A stretch of 64,000 bases of DNA from Muraenolepis orangiensis (Eukaryota; Chordata; Actinopteri; Gadiformes; Muraenolepididae): assembly GCA_027704905.1 (NCBI GenBank), contig CM051005.1, forward strand, positions 14,536,516-14,600,515, read 5' to 3'. The notes under the pieces are model-generated. The model did no database searches. It had not been told where the DNA came from and worked only from the letters and a program-made list of their open reading frames with translations. The position numbers were made by a program, and so were the translations under genes. This document shows positions 1-12,018 of this stretch, in pieces. The first letter of the stretch is position 1. Each line of letters begins with the position of its first letter.

Positions 1-1946
1 CTGCCCCCACATCCCCACTACTACCCCCACATCCCCACTACTACCCCCACATCCCCACTACTACCACATCCCCACTACCCCCACATCCCCACTACTACCC
101 CCACATCCCCACTACTACCCCCACATCCCCACTACCCCCACATCCCCACTACCCCCACATCCCCACTACTACCACATCCCCACTACTACCACATCCCCAC
201 TACTACCCCCACATCCCCACTGCCCCCACATCCCCACTACTACCCCCACATCCCCACTACTACCCCCACATCCCCACTACCCCCACATCCCCACTACTAC
301 CCCCACATCCCCACTACCCCCACATCCCCACTACTACCCCACATCCCCACTACACCCCACATCCCCACTACTACCCCCACATCCCCACTACTACCCACAT
401 CCCTACTACCACCACATCCCAGTACCACCACATCACTACCCCCACATCCCCACTACTACCCACATCCCCACTACTACCCCCACATCCCGACTACTACCCC
501 CACATCTCCACTACTACCCCACATCCCCACTACTACCCCCACATCCCCACTACTACCCCCACATCCCCACTACTACCCCACATCCTCACTACTACCCCCA
601 CATCCTCACTACTACCCCCACATCCCCACTACCCCCACATCCCCACCACTACCCCCACATCCCCACTACTACCCACATCCCCACTACTACCCCCACATCC
701 CCACTACCCCCACATCCCCACTACTACCCCCACATCCCCACTACCCCCACATCCCCACTACCCCCACATCCCCACCACTACCCCACATCCCCACTACTAC
801 CCACATCCCCACTACTACCCACATCCCCACTACTACCCCCACATCCCCACCACTACCCCCACATCCCCACTACTACCACATCCCTAGTACCACCACATCC
901 CTAGTACCACCACATCACTACCCCCACATCCCCACTACTACCCACATCCCCACTACTACCCCCACATCCCGACTACTACCCCACATCCCACTACTACCCC
1001 CACATCCCCACTACTACCCCCACATCCCCACTACTACCCCCACATCCCACTACTACCCCCACATCCCACTACTACCCCCACATCCTCACTACTACCCCAC
1101 ATCCCCACTACCCCCACATCCCCACCACTACCCCCACATCCCCACTACTACCCACATCCCCACTACTACCCCACATCCCCACTACCCCCACATCCCCACT
1201 ACTACCCCACATCCCCACTACCCCCACATCCCCACCACTACCCCCACATCCCCACTACTACCCACATCCCCACTACTACCCCCACATCCCCACACTACCC
1301 CACATCCCACTACTACCCCACATCCCCACTACTACCACATCCCTAGTACCACCACATCCCTAGTACCACCACATCACTACCCCCACATCCCCACTACTAC
1401 CCACATCCCCACTACTACCCCCACATCCCGACTACTACCCCCACATCTCCACTACTACCCCACATCCCCACTACTACCCCCACATCCCCACTACTACCCC
1501 CACATCCTCACTACTACCCCCACATCCTCACTACTACCCCCACATCCTCACTACCCCCACATCCCCACTACCCCCACATCCTCACTACCCCCACATCCCC
1601 ACTACTACCCCCACATCCCCACCACTACCCCACATCCCCACTACCCCACATCCCCACTACTACCCCACATCCCCACTACCCCCACATCCTCACTACCCCC
1701 ACATCCCACCACTACCCCCACATCCCCACTACTACCCCATCCCCACTACCCCCACATCCCCACTACCCCCACATCCCCACTACCACCACATCCCCACTAC
1801 CCCCACATCCCCACTACCCCCACATCCCCACTACTACCCCATCCCCACTACCCCCACATCCCCACTACCCCCACATCCCACTACCACCACATCCCCACTA
1901 CCCCCACATCCTCACTACCACCACATCCCCACATCACCACTACCAC
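1..1946. repeat. C-rich minisatellite with higher-order repeats
   Basis: A tandem array of roughly 17-bp and 20-bp units (core ccccacatccccacta with or without an extra cta). It runs off the left edge of the window, so its full length is unknown. A rarer variant block containing agtaccaccacatcacta recurs near 420, 900 and 1360, which gives a higher-order period of about 460-480 bp. No reading frame or gene is evident. Confidence 0.97.
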
Positions 1947-3178
1947 CAATGTGTGGTGGCCCTCATGTCATTTGAAGGGGACCATATGGCACAATACCAC
2001 ACAACACAGGTCCGATATGGTCTTCACTGTAACTTTGTCAGTGTATATATCAATGCAAGCTAACCCTACACAACATCTGACTGGCTCTCTAAGCACAACA
2101 TTGTGTAGTGTGAGTGCATCTTACCGTTCTGGGGGGGCCGTGAATTTTGACCCAAAGTATTTATGTAAGGTTTGTTGTACTTGGCCTTAAAGCCATACTC
2201 CGAAGTGCTCCTATGTCTTAACCCTGGCAAAGCTCATTACCCCTATGGTAGCAACACAATTTAAAAGGCAGCATGTTTGGTAATAATGGACTTTTAAAAG
2301 TCACAACTATTGTTTCCAGCTCAGCAGTTGCCAGTCTTTGATTTACCTCCTTCCCCGACTGCAAACAAAGGAAACAAATCATTAGTCGATTGTTGTACCT
2401 GCACACTACACCACAATGATGAATTATTCCCTCTTCCATTCAGGGGATATTGACAAAGGCTTTGTCAACTCCACTTGATACAATCCAAATATAAATAGCT
2501 TTTTATTCTTCTGTTGTTTTAATTCCTAAGGTGTTGGGGTGAGCCTCACTGGGGAAGATCACATCTCCTGCCCATGGAGTCATATCCTTTCTGTTGTCTA
2601 TGGCATGTTGGTCCTTCTTGGACATATTTTTCTACAGCTGTAGTCAAAAGAGTCCATACATGCTTTTGACATCTTGATCCTTCAAACTACTGAGTTGTTT
2701 GACAGCAATATGGGAACATTCAGGACAGGCAGACAGACATATGTTGGATTCTCTTTGTCACTTTGTTACTATTTCTGTTTCTGTAGACAAAAAAGATTGA
2801 TGTACCCAACTTTGACTCAATGGACAGGGGACTCACTTGAACAACTTCATGTCATTATTTTATTACATGTTTCATTCATTATAGTTTTAATGAGGATTGG
2901 TAAAGACTTTAAACTTCAAGCATTGATTGGTTAGTTGTTTGGTGTTTATGGGATGACATGTTTGAGCAAAATGAGGGGTAAACATTTAATAACAACACAT
3001 ACGTCACAATAGCTCTTTTGTATGTTAGCCGACATAACAAGCCTTGATAATGTTAATATGAATTTGCTCCCTTCACATGCCTTCAGATTCAAGGTTGTTT
3101 ACAGGCAGGTTTTCCAGCCACATGCAGAAGGGGTGGTAGTCGTGTGTAGAGCAGGTGTGTCAAAAGAAGGGAGAAGGA
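1947..3178. other. Unique intergenic DNA, no gene seen
   Basis: Non-repetitive, AT-rich sequence between two minisatellites. Only short ORFs under 90 codons occur, with no recognisable domain or splice context. Confidence 0.6.
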
Positions 3179-3770
3179 GGGGGGGGGGGGGGCTTTATCC
3201 GGAAGAATGGCGGGAAGGGAAATCTAATTTATTTTTCATACACTCGTGAGATGGAATGCCATTTATCATGCTACACTGTGATTGTGTGGCAGTCCCCGGG
3301 TGGAGGAGAGATGAAAGAACAGCGACAGCGTCACCCCACCCCCCCCCCCGGGTTCCACCCCCCCTGGGTCCCTCCCCCCCTGGGTCCCTCCACCCCCCTG
3401 GGTCCCTCCCCCCCCCCCCCCCGGGTCCCACCCCCCCATGGTCCCTCCACCCCCCTGGGTCCCTCCCCCCCAGGGTCCCTCCCCCCACCGGGTCCCTCCC
3501 CCCCCTGGGTCCCTCCCCCCTGGGTCCCTCCCCCCCTGGGTCCCTCCCCCCCTGGGTCCCTCCCCCCCGGGTCCCTCCCCCCTGGGTCCCTCCACCCCCC
3601 TGGGTCCCTCCAACCCCCTGGGTCCCTCCCCCCCCTGTGTCCCTCCACCCCCCTGGGTCCCTCCCCCCTGTGTCCCTCCACCCCCCTGGGTCCCTCCCCC
3701 CTGGGTCCCTCCCCCCCTGGGTCCCTCCACCCCCCTGGGTCCCTCCCCCCCGGGTCCCAGGGGGTGGATA
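3179..3770. repeat. Poly-G run and CCCTCCCCCCTGGGT minisatellite
   Basis: A 14-nt G run at 3179-3192 is followed, from about 3330, by an array of 14-18-bp units of the form ccctcccccctgggt, with variable C-run length and some units containing cca or tgtgt. Both strands stay open in several frames, producing proline-rich and glycine-rich ORFs that reflect only the repeat. The G/C strand asymmetry makes it G-quadruplex-prone on the minus strand. Confidence 0.95.
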
Positions 3771-4588
3771 ATCCCATTTAAAGTCATGTGATGTTGTTAA
3801 AGCCATGAACCTGCTATAACTGATAGCCCTTGTTGAAAAACTGGACAAAACACTGGAAAATGATTTCATTGAAAGGCCAATTTTCTTAAAATGTTCCCAG
3901 TTCTAACACTTTGGATTTCATTGACTTGTATCGGCAGAACTTTGCTGCAAGCTCATACAAGTCCTGCATGATTAACGTTGGATCAGATAAGGCTGCGGTA
4001 CAACCAATCAAATTACACAATATAGAGAAATTAGTTCATCATTGAGTTTCACAGCAGATGCTATTGCAAAATGAGTCATTAGTCAATCTTGAGTTATTTT
4101 TTTCTGCTGTTTCTATCAAATTCATCACCTTTGTCTATAACTATGAGCCTCCACCATGTCCAGCAGCATCACAGAAACATGGTTTGCAGCTTTGTTTGTT
4201 TTTTCAAACACCACATGGTACTACAGCCCATTTCCAATATGTGTCTTTTTATCTCTGTGTCTGCTTAGTAACTGTTTGAGCTGAGGTCAGCCACTGATCT
4301 GCCTCTAGCTGCGTTTCAAGGCTGTCTAATTTTGACCACAAGCTTTAACAGAAGTGTTCAGCGTTATTTTTAAAGGTGCTTTGACAAACAAAACCAGCAT
4401 ATAGAATAAATCCAATAGCAACACTGTGCACCATTATAGCTCTATTTGTTAGCACACATCTTTAACACACTATGTAGATATATGTTGTTCAGAGCAAAGT
4501 GATACACATTTAGCAAGAACAACTTTATTTGGCTTTTTGTTTCAATGCATAAACAACTGTTGAGATGTTCTTTTAAAATAAGCACAAA
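3771..4588. other. Unique intergenic DNA, no gene seen
   Basis: About 800 bp of AT-rich single-copy-looking sequence. No ORF with domain character and no RNA gene were recognised. Confidence 0.6.
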
Positions 4589-5407
4589 AGACAACAGAAG
4601 ACAACAGAAGCACAGAGACACCAGAAGCACAGAGACACCAGAAGCACAGAGACACAACAGAAGCACAGAGACACCAGAAGCACAGAGACACCAGAAGCAC
4701 AGAGACACCAGAAGCACAGAGACACCAGAAGCACAGAGTCAACAGAAGCACAGAGACACAACAGAAGCACAGAGACACCAGAAGCACAGAGACACCAGAA
4801 GCACAGAGACACCAGAAGCACAGAGACACCAGAAGCACAGAGTCAACAGAAGCACAGAGACACAACAGAAGCACAGAGACACCAGAAGCACAGAGACACC
4901 AGAAGCACAGAGACACCAGAAGCACAGAGACACCAGAAGCACAGAGTCAACAGAAGCACAGAGACACCAGAAGCACAGAGACACCAGAAGCACAGAGACA
5001 CCAGAAGCACAGAGACAACAGAAGCACAGAGACACCAGAAGCACAGAGACACCAGAAGCACAGAGACACAACAGAAGCACAGAGACACAACAGAAGCACA
5101 GAGACACCAGAAGCACAGAGACACCAGAAGCACAGAGACACCAGAAGCACAGAGACACCAGAAGCACAGAGACACAACAGAAGCACAGAGACACCAGAAG
5201 CACAGAGACACCAGAAGCACAGAGTCAACAGAAGCACAGAGACACCAGAAGCACAGAGACACCAGAAGCACAGAGACACCAGAAGCACAGAGACAACAGA
5301 AGCACAGAGACACCAGAAGCACAGAGACACCAGAAGCACAGAGACACCAGAAGCACAGAGACACCAGAAGCACAGAGACACCAGAAGCACAGAGACACCA
5401 GAAGCAA
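4589..5407. repeat. 17-bp minisatellite agaagcacagagacacc
   Basis: Nearly 50 head-to-tail copies of a 17-bp unit, agaagcacagagacacc, with variants ending acaac or tcaac. Because 17 is not a multiple of three and no unit contains a stop codon, the array is open in several frames on both strands. This creates ORFs of up to 314 codons (4545-5489 +) with a periodic Gln-Lys-His-Arg-Asp composition. No start context or flanking exon supports real coding. Confidence 0.97.
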
Positions 5408-6769
5408 CAACAGCGAGGCAGTGGAGGAAAATGCTCCAGATGGTTTTCTTTGCAATGCAGTGGCGCCACATGTATGGCCGTTGTTCTGATGAGTCACAGG
5501 CACAAGGGGATTGTTATGAGGCTATGTATCATTTAAGAGCGCTCACCATATGGACACATGAACAGCTGCTCTCTCTGGCCACTCACCTTTTGTTTTGGTA
5601 GTTTCGAAAACAAGACCCATGTGCGCTGTGCAGAAATGGAGAAGGTCTCCAGAAGGACTGTTGTTGCATTCATGGATGACGTTAACACAAAGAGCTGTGG
5701 TAACTGCTCATTAGCGCAGGATCTCTCTCCATTTTGGGGGGCTAATGATTTGCTGTGATAATGAATCACTTTAGAACATTTGAAACGTCCTCTTCCCTAT
5801 CATCCATCAACCGGGGCTTGCATAAACGGCACCAGAAAACAGAACTAGACGGACTCAGATGTTCTCACATAGGATTGCATTGATCGCTAGTTATTTATTA
5901 TATTCCTCGCACTCAAGTGTCACACGGTGGCTCCTGTGGCTTTTGTTGGTTGTGTTTCCTGATGTTTTCCATTCCCCTCGCTGACACCATAGTTTATGCA
6001 GCAACAATAATGTGTTTGAAGGAGAGTAAAGTAGAGAATGACTGTCAGATGGGTCAGGAGAGGAGACACTCCAATCATGCCAACGAGAAGGGCCCCACTT
6101 TCTCTGTTTTGTTCCGCCATGTTTTACATTTTTCGCCCACAGGTGCAAATCTGTGGTTATTTCTTTTTTCTGTGGAATCCTAAAGTTCCTCTGTGCCTTT
6201 TCTCAAATCTCATATTCTTCTGTACGTCTTTTTTTATTTTGTATGATTCAGTTTCACTTTCATGTGCACATCAAGGGTGTGTGTGTGTGTGGGCATACAT
6301 AAAAACAGGTGGATGGAAATTACGTCTTCCTGTATGCCATTGGTTTGAGGTAAGCAGGCATGGGGCCTCCATGCTAGAGCTGCTGTCTCTAACTCAGGGA
6401 CTTTAAGCTTCAACACCTGCAAGATGAATTATGCAACAGTAGGCATCCTAGGCCCATCCTAGGCATCCTAGGCCCATCCGTGACTAGTAAGTTCTTGTAC
6501 AGAGAAAGTGAAAGACGCAATAGTAGGGAGAAGGTACATGCATTGCCTAATTCAAACAATATGTATATACAAGCAAAAATATCTAGACTCTACGATTAAA
6601 GAAATAAAATAATCAAAATCTGTATATGTAGGGGCGGTTTACGAGAGATCCCCGCCTGATATGTGCACACACACGCACGCACACACGGACAAACACGCAC
6701 ACACGCACAGGTTTCAGGTTTGTGTCCCATCCCTGCTTCGCACAATCTCCGAGGTGTGCGAATGGTAAA
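5408..6769. other. Unique intergenic DNA with small repeats
   Basis: Mostly single-copy sequence. It includes a short GT run near 6280, a small duplication of ctaggcccatc near 6448-6480 and an impure CA tract at 6664-6710. The short ORFs show no domain features. Confidence 0.6.
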
Positions 6770-6774
6770 TAGTA

Positions 6775-7137
6775 TGTCACGGTTACGGTGGTTGACAGGG
6801 ACCGTGGCCAAGCCGCGTGTGCTGGCGGCGCACACACACACCTGTCAACAATTGCCGTGGCTAATTACTAATCACCTCACCTGGGGTTATATATACCGCG
6901 GCGTCACTATGGCATGTTGCTCGTTCGTACCTCTTGTATTGCGGATGTTACGTTACAAGCTCTCCGGTAATTCAACTTACCTGTCTTCTGCCTATTCGCT
7001 ACTTCGACCCTCCGGTATCCAGACTCCTTGCCTGTCCCTGACCATTTCCACGTGTGTTTCGCAAATAAACCACCTGTTCTCCCCTCTCTGGTCTGTTGTC
7101 TGCATTCGGGGTCCAAGCCACACACTGCATTGTGACA
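6775..7137 (+). mobile_element. Solo LTR of an LTR retrotransposon
   Basis: This 363-bp segment starts tgtcacgg and ends ttgtgaca (TG...CA with short inverted ends). It is flanked by a perfect 5-bp target duplication, tagta, at 6770-6774 and 7138-7142. Inside are a TATA-like box (tatatata, 6888-6895) and an AATAAA polyadenylation signal (7064-7069) followed by a GT-rich stretch, in the order expected of U3-R-U5. No primer-binding site, polypurine tract or gag-pol lies next to it, so it is a solo LTR left by LTR-LTR recombination. The 5-bp duplication fits Ty3/Gypsy-type or Copia-type integrases; the family cannot be named. Confidence 0.88.
6888..7069 (+). promoter_or_regulatory. LTR promoter and poly(A) signals
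   Basis: Within the solo LTR, a TATA-like box lies at 6888-6895 and a canonical AATAAA at 7064-7069, about 170 bp downstream. This spacing matches an LTR promoter with the R-region polyadenylation signal. Activity is not known. Confidence 0.5.
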
Positions 7138-7200
7138 TAGTAAATGGACTGCTTTTATATAGCGCTTTAATCCAAAGCGCTTGAATGGTGTTTTAAAATA
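7138..7200. repeat. Fish interspersed-repeat tail (tatatagcgctt type)
   Basis: The flank aaatggactgcttttatatagcgctttaatccaaagcgctt resembles a tail motif common in fish interspersed repeats. The solo LTR has inserted just inside it, because the left flank ends aatggtaaatagta. The family is not assigned. Confidence 0.4.
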
Positions 7201-7868
7201 TAACTGCAAGGACTAAGAAGCCATGGTTCAGATCAATTGAGATGACTCCGCCCTTTACGACCGTGACGTACGAGCGAAGGATGTGACAAGAGGTCCTGTC
7301 AGCCCCTGGCCCTGGATGTACAATGGATGGAGGACAATGGAGGTTGGTTTGACAACGGTTGTCTTCTAAGTCTCTGGTGCAAACGTCTCTCTTTGCAATC
7401 TCACAGTGGGTTTTCAAATGGCTGTTTGAGAAAAGATTCAAAACAAGGCCGTGGAAAGGACATTTAGCAATTTGTGTGACAACATTATTTGTCTCGTTAT
7501 ATGTTTTGTGTCACTTGAGGGAAGCAGTTCGTTTGGGTAGTCACACAAGCACAGGGTGTTACGGGATGGTTCAACCCCGAGGCACTTTAAAAGTGGTGTG
7601 TATGGTGTACACTTGTATTATTAGTTTGTAGGAAGTTTAAATTGTTTCTTTATAACTTCTCCTTCTGGCAACTGAGTGATTCAGTCTGATTCTTTATTTC
7701 TCACCATATATGTGTCATATTATCTTCCTATTTTTGTGAGTAAAGGTCATCTTTTCGGTTATGTTACATTATACCAAACACAATTCACATTCAAACACTG
7801 TGGAAATCTCTTCCTTTTTCATATTACTTCTTATTATGAAATCCTTAATAGAAAATAACATGTTCATA
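7201..7868. other. Unique intergenic DNA, no gene seen
   Basis: No repeat, RNA gene or coding feature was recognised. ORFs on either strand are shorter than 95 codons and lack domain signals. Confidence 0.6.
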
Positions 7869-7934
7869 GTGTGTGTGTGTGTGTGTGTGTGTGTTTATGT
7901 ATGTGTGTATGTGTGTATGTGTGGATGTGTGTGT

Positions 7935-7984
<50 letters not shown>

Positions 7985-8009
7985 ATGTGTGTGTGTGTGT
8001 TTGTGTGTT
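7869..8009. repeat. GT microsatellite (interrupted)
   Basis: A run of (GT)n interrupted by at, gga and gcgtat variants over about 140 bp. A separate TA-rich palindromic tract follows at 8104-8142. Confidence 0.97.
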
Positions 8010-8390
8010 CAATTAGGTCAGTGCGAGCCCATACCTGCAGAATACACGTTTCGGAACATGAACAACAACATGAAGTGAATTTATTCTCTGCTCTAGTATA
8101 TAAAGTATATATATGTATATATATATACATATATATACACTTTAGCCTTTCCATTTTAATAGTTGGGCTTTTAATGGGTATGGGAAGAGGCTGAGGATAT
8201 TTGAGGCCCACCAGAGACTCTAGGAACTACGATGTCTGTCTCTCTTCTATTCCTCCCAAAACCTTTCAATATGCTGACATTTGGAGAAAATGTGATAAAC
8301 AAAAAAGGAACCAGACAATCTCAAGAAGTGTGTTCTTTTTTTCTTCTTTTTAAATGTCGCTGCTCGAGTGTGCAGCGTGCACCCCTCTGT

Positions 8391-8436
8391 CTGTGTGTAT
8401 GTGTGTGTGTGTGTGTGTGTGGTGTGTGTGTGTGTG
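8391..8436. repeat. GT microsatellite
   Basis: A short (GT)n tract with one phase slip (gtggtg). Confidence 0.95.
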
Positions 8437-8599
8437 CTGTAAACAAGATGTGTGTCTTTTTAGTGTGCGCCATGTGAAGCTGAAGTAAAAAACCTAAATG
8501 TAAACAAGGCCGTTCCAAGTGTCTCTCAGCGGCCTGTCAGAACACTTTGAAACGGCTTGATCTTTTTCTTGTCATAAATCCTCAAATTCTAAACAGATC

Positions 8600-9026
8600 A
8601 TATCGTACCCGCCCACCGGCCGCCCTTGTAGGCCCCGCCCACCGGCCGCCCTTGTAGGCCCCGCCCACCGGCCGCCCTGTAGGCCCCGCCCGCTGGCCAC
8701 CCCTATAGGCCCCGCCCACCGGCCGCCCCGTAGGCCCCGCCCACTGGCCACCCCTATAGGCCCCGCCCACCGGCCGCCCCGTAGGCCCCACCCGCTGGCC
8801 ACCCCTATAGGCCCCGCCCACCGGCCGCCCCGTAGGCCCCGCCCGCTGGCCACCCCTATAGGCCCCGCCCACCGGCAGCCCCGTATGCCCCGCCCACTGG
8901 CCACCCCTATAGGCCCCGCCCACCGGCCGCCCCGTAGGCCCCGCCCACCGGCCGCCCCGTAGGCCCCGCCCACCGGCCGCCCCGTAGGCCCCGCCCACCG
9001 GCCGCCCCGTAGGCCCCGCCCACCGG
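8600..9026. repeat. GC-rich minisatellite, about 25/51-bp units
   Basis: Tandem units of about 25 bp (ggccccgcccaccggccgcc plus ccgta) alternate in part with a variant carrying actggccacccctata, giving a dimeric period of about 51 bp. The right end is homogeneous (four near-identical monomers). The array abuts a CT tract directly. The minus-strand glycine/arginine-rich ORFs are artefacts of the 51-bp period. Confidence 0.96.
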
Positions 9027-9874
<848 letters not shown>

Positions 9875-10127
9875 TAATGCCGTGTTTCCACCAAGGCATT
9901 TTGAGGGCTGGTTCGGAGCTGGTTCCTAATCTCGAACCAGTTCTTTGCGTTTCCACCGCAAAATAACCGGTTGTTGGCCCAGAAAACTGGTTCCAGAGCG
10001 GCCCCAAATCGAAGCTGGGCTAGCCCAGCAAGAACCGCTACGTCAGGGGCTAGGGGCGGGGCTTATGGTGACTAACAGACCAACAAAAAATGTGTGACCG
10101 CCATTTTTTAAATCACTAATAATCGCT

Positions 10128-10254
10128 ATGGAAGTGAAGGTGAAGCAGCAGTGGTCAGTGGAGGAAACAAACGGCCTCCTTGCATAGTGGTCCTCCACAG
10201 AAGGTCACAATAAACTCGAGCTTCTAGAACAAACCTCTATTAGAAAAACTACAG
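10128..10254 (+). pseudogene. Broken Myb/SANT-like ORF inside transposon
   Basis: An ATG at 10128 opens a frame reading MEVKVKQQWSVEETNGLLA before a TAG at 10185-10187; the same frame continues WSSTEGHNKLELL. The spaced tryptophans (W-S-V-E-E-T ... L-L-A-x-W-S) resemble the first helices of the Myb/SANT-like trihelix domain of Harbinger accessory proteins. It is inactivated by the in-frame stop and runs into the 48-bp repeat array. Recognition is by motif only. Confidence 0.45.
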
Positions 10255-10597
10255 TGCGAGATGTCTTCAGCGGGGGACAGAACCAAGGAGCTAATCGATA
10301 ACAAACTGATGTCTTCAGCGGGGGACAGAACCGAGGAGCTTATCGATAACAAACTGATGTCTTCAGCGGGGGACAGAACCGAGGAGCTTATCGATAACAA
10401 ATTGATGTCTTCAGCGGGGGACAGAACCGAGGAGCTTATCGATAACAAACTGATGTCTTCAGCGGGGGACAGAACCAAGGAGCTTATCGATAACAAACTG
10501 ATGTCTTCAGCGGGGGACAGAACCGAGGAGCTTATCGATAACAAACTGATGTCTTCAGCGGGGGACAGAACCGAGGAGCTTATCGATAACAAACTGG
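10255..10597. repeat. 48-bp minisatellite, about 7 copies, open frame
   Basis: About seven copies of a 48-bp unit that translates as MSSAGDRTEELIDNKL. The unit is a multiple of three and lacks stops, so the array stays open on + (10261-10620) and also on -. Copies differ at only a few bases (accaagg versus accgagg; ctaatcg versus cttatcg), which suggests recent expansion. It sits in the middle of the Harbinger-like element. Translation is unproven. Confidence 0.93.
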
Positions 10598-10892
10598 ATG
10601 ATCCGCTGCTGTCACACTGATCCTGGTAAGTTTTACTTTATAAATCTTTCCCATGTTGCCAGCCAGCTTTGCATTTCTAAGCTGTTTGGCGAGCTACTCA
10701 TTTCTCACATCAATGTTATGTTCGTATCATCAGAAATGAGTAGCTATGATTGCTAGGCTTCTGTTAGCCACTAGCATAGCCTTGGTAATAATAGCTAACA
10801 TCAGGATGCTACTTTCTAAAAACAGTCAAGTGTAGTGGAGACATGTTTTAATGCACTTTTGTTTTGTTTTAGTTGTTTATGGAGACTTCCGC

Positions 10893-10998
10893 CCCTCGGA
10901 GCCCCTCGGAGCCCCTCGGAGCCCAGGAGCCCCTCGGAGCCCCTCAGAGCCCCTCGGAGCCCAGGAGCCCCTCTGAGCCCAGGAGCCCCTCGGAGCTT
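10893..10998. repeat. Short ggagcccctc minisatellite
   Basis: About ten units of 8-11 bp (ggagcccctc, some with cagga), inside the Harbinger-like element. Confidence 0.85.
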
Positions 10999-11692
10999 TA
11001 TTGACATTGACTTATTGCACTGCACTCTACACTTTTACATTTTGTAATTATTGTATATTGTGTATTTCATTTTTTTTTAAATAAAACAAATTTCTAAATA
11101 TAAATGTCCGCTTCATTATGCTTTATCAACCGAGAAACATAATACAAGATGACAGTTTTGAAAAAGAAAAGGCCAATGGTACCTTCTGTTGAAGTACTCC
11201 ATTAATGCAGCTCTAATGTGCTCTAATGTCAAGTCAATTTTATTTGTATAGCCCTTAATCACAGTTAGTCTCAAAGGGCTTCAACGTAAACGCGTCCGTA
11301 GCATAAAGACGAGCAGCTCAATGCGTTGGACCAGCCCTGTTTCTGTTCAAATGGAGCCTCAAAGCCAGGAGCAACACTTTCACATACATCATGTAATCCA
11401 TGTTGTGGAAGTTGGCGCTAGCGTTGCTGGGAAAGTAGAGACGTATCCAGACGTTAATAGTGACATGATGACGTGGCTCTCTCTGTGAAAATGTCTGTGG
11501 AAACGCAAACCGGTTCTTAGACGGTTCGCCATTTGAACCAACTGCGAATCGGCTCTAGCACGAGCCCAGAACTAGAACTAGGTTTGCGTTGGTGGGGCAT
11601 AAGTAATATATAGCGAATAACGAGGCATAAGTAGTTAACTACACAACATCTCCTCTTCACCGCCACTCCCCCGCTCCTGGTGTCAGACCCCC

Positions 11693-12017
11693 TCCCTCAC
11701 TACCCCTCCCCCCTACCTCACTACCCCTCTCCCCTACCACACTACCCCTCCCTCACTACCCCTCTCCCCTACCACACTACCCCTCCCCCCTACCTCACTA
11801 CCCCTCCCCCCTACCACACTACCCCTCCCCCCTACCACACTACCCCTCCCCCCTACCACACTACCCCTCCCCCTACCACATTACCCCTCCCTCCTACCAC
11901 ACTACCCCTCCCCCTACCACACTACCCCTCCCTCCTACCACACTACCCCTCCCTTCTACCACACTACCTCCCCCCACTACACTACACTTCCCCCCTACCA
12001 CACTACCCCTGCCTCCT
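11693..12017. repeat. CT-rich minisatellite (ctaccacactacccctcccc)
   Basis: Tandem 20-bp units of the form ctaccacactacccctcccc, with variants (cctac, ctcac, ttc). The array ends exactly where the L2 LINE 3' tail begins. Confidence 0.95.
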
Positions 12018-12018
12018 A

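Larger units (their letters stand above)
9878..11599. mobile_element. PIF/Harbinger-like DNA transposon, degenerate
   Basis: This 1,722-bp segment is bounded by taa at 9875-9877 and 11600-11602, which fits the 3-bp TWA target duplication of PIF/Harbinger elements. The ends are imperfect inverted repeats: the left begins tgccgtgtttccaccaa, and the right end read in reverse begins tgccccaccaac. Subterminal copies of gaaccggttt and gcgtttccac lie in opposite orientations near both ends. Inside are a broken Myb/SANT-like start, a 48-bp minisatellite, a short ggagcccctc array and a fragment of another interspersed repeat near 11228-11290. No transposase was found, so it is non-autonomous. Superfamily assignment rests on target size and the Myb-like piece. 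Confidence 0.62.

Noticed and set aside
3195..3869. Collagen-like Gly-rich minus-strand ORF
   Set aside because: The glycine pattern comes from the ccctcccccctgggt repeat. There is no Gly-X-Y regularity of three, signal peptide or exon context.
4545..5489. 314-codon ORF with QKHRDTRSTETPEA periodicity
   Set aside because: It is wholly a translation of the 17-bp minisatellite; other frames and the opposite strand are equally open.
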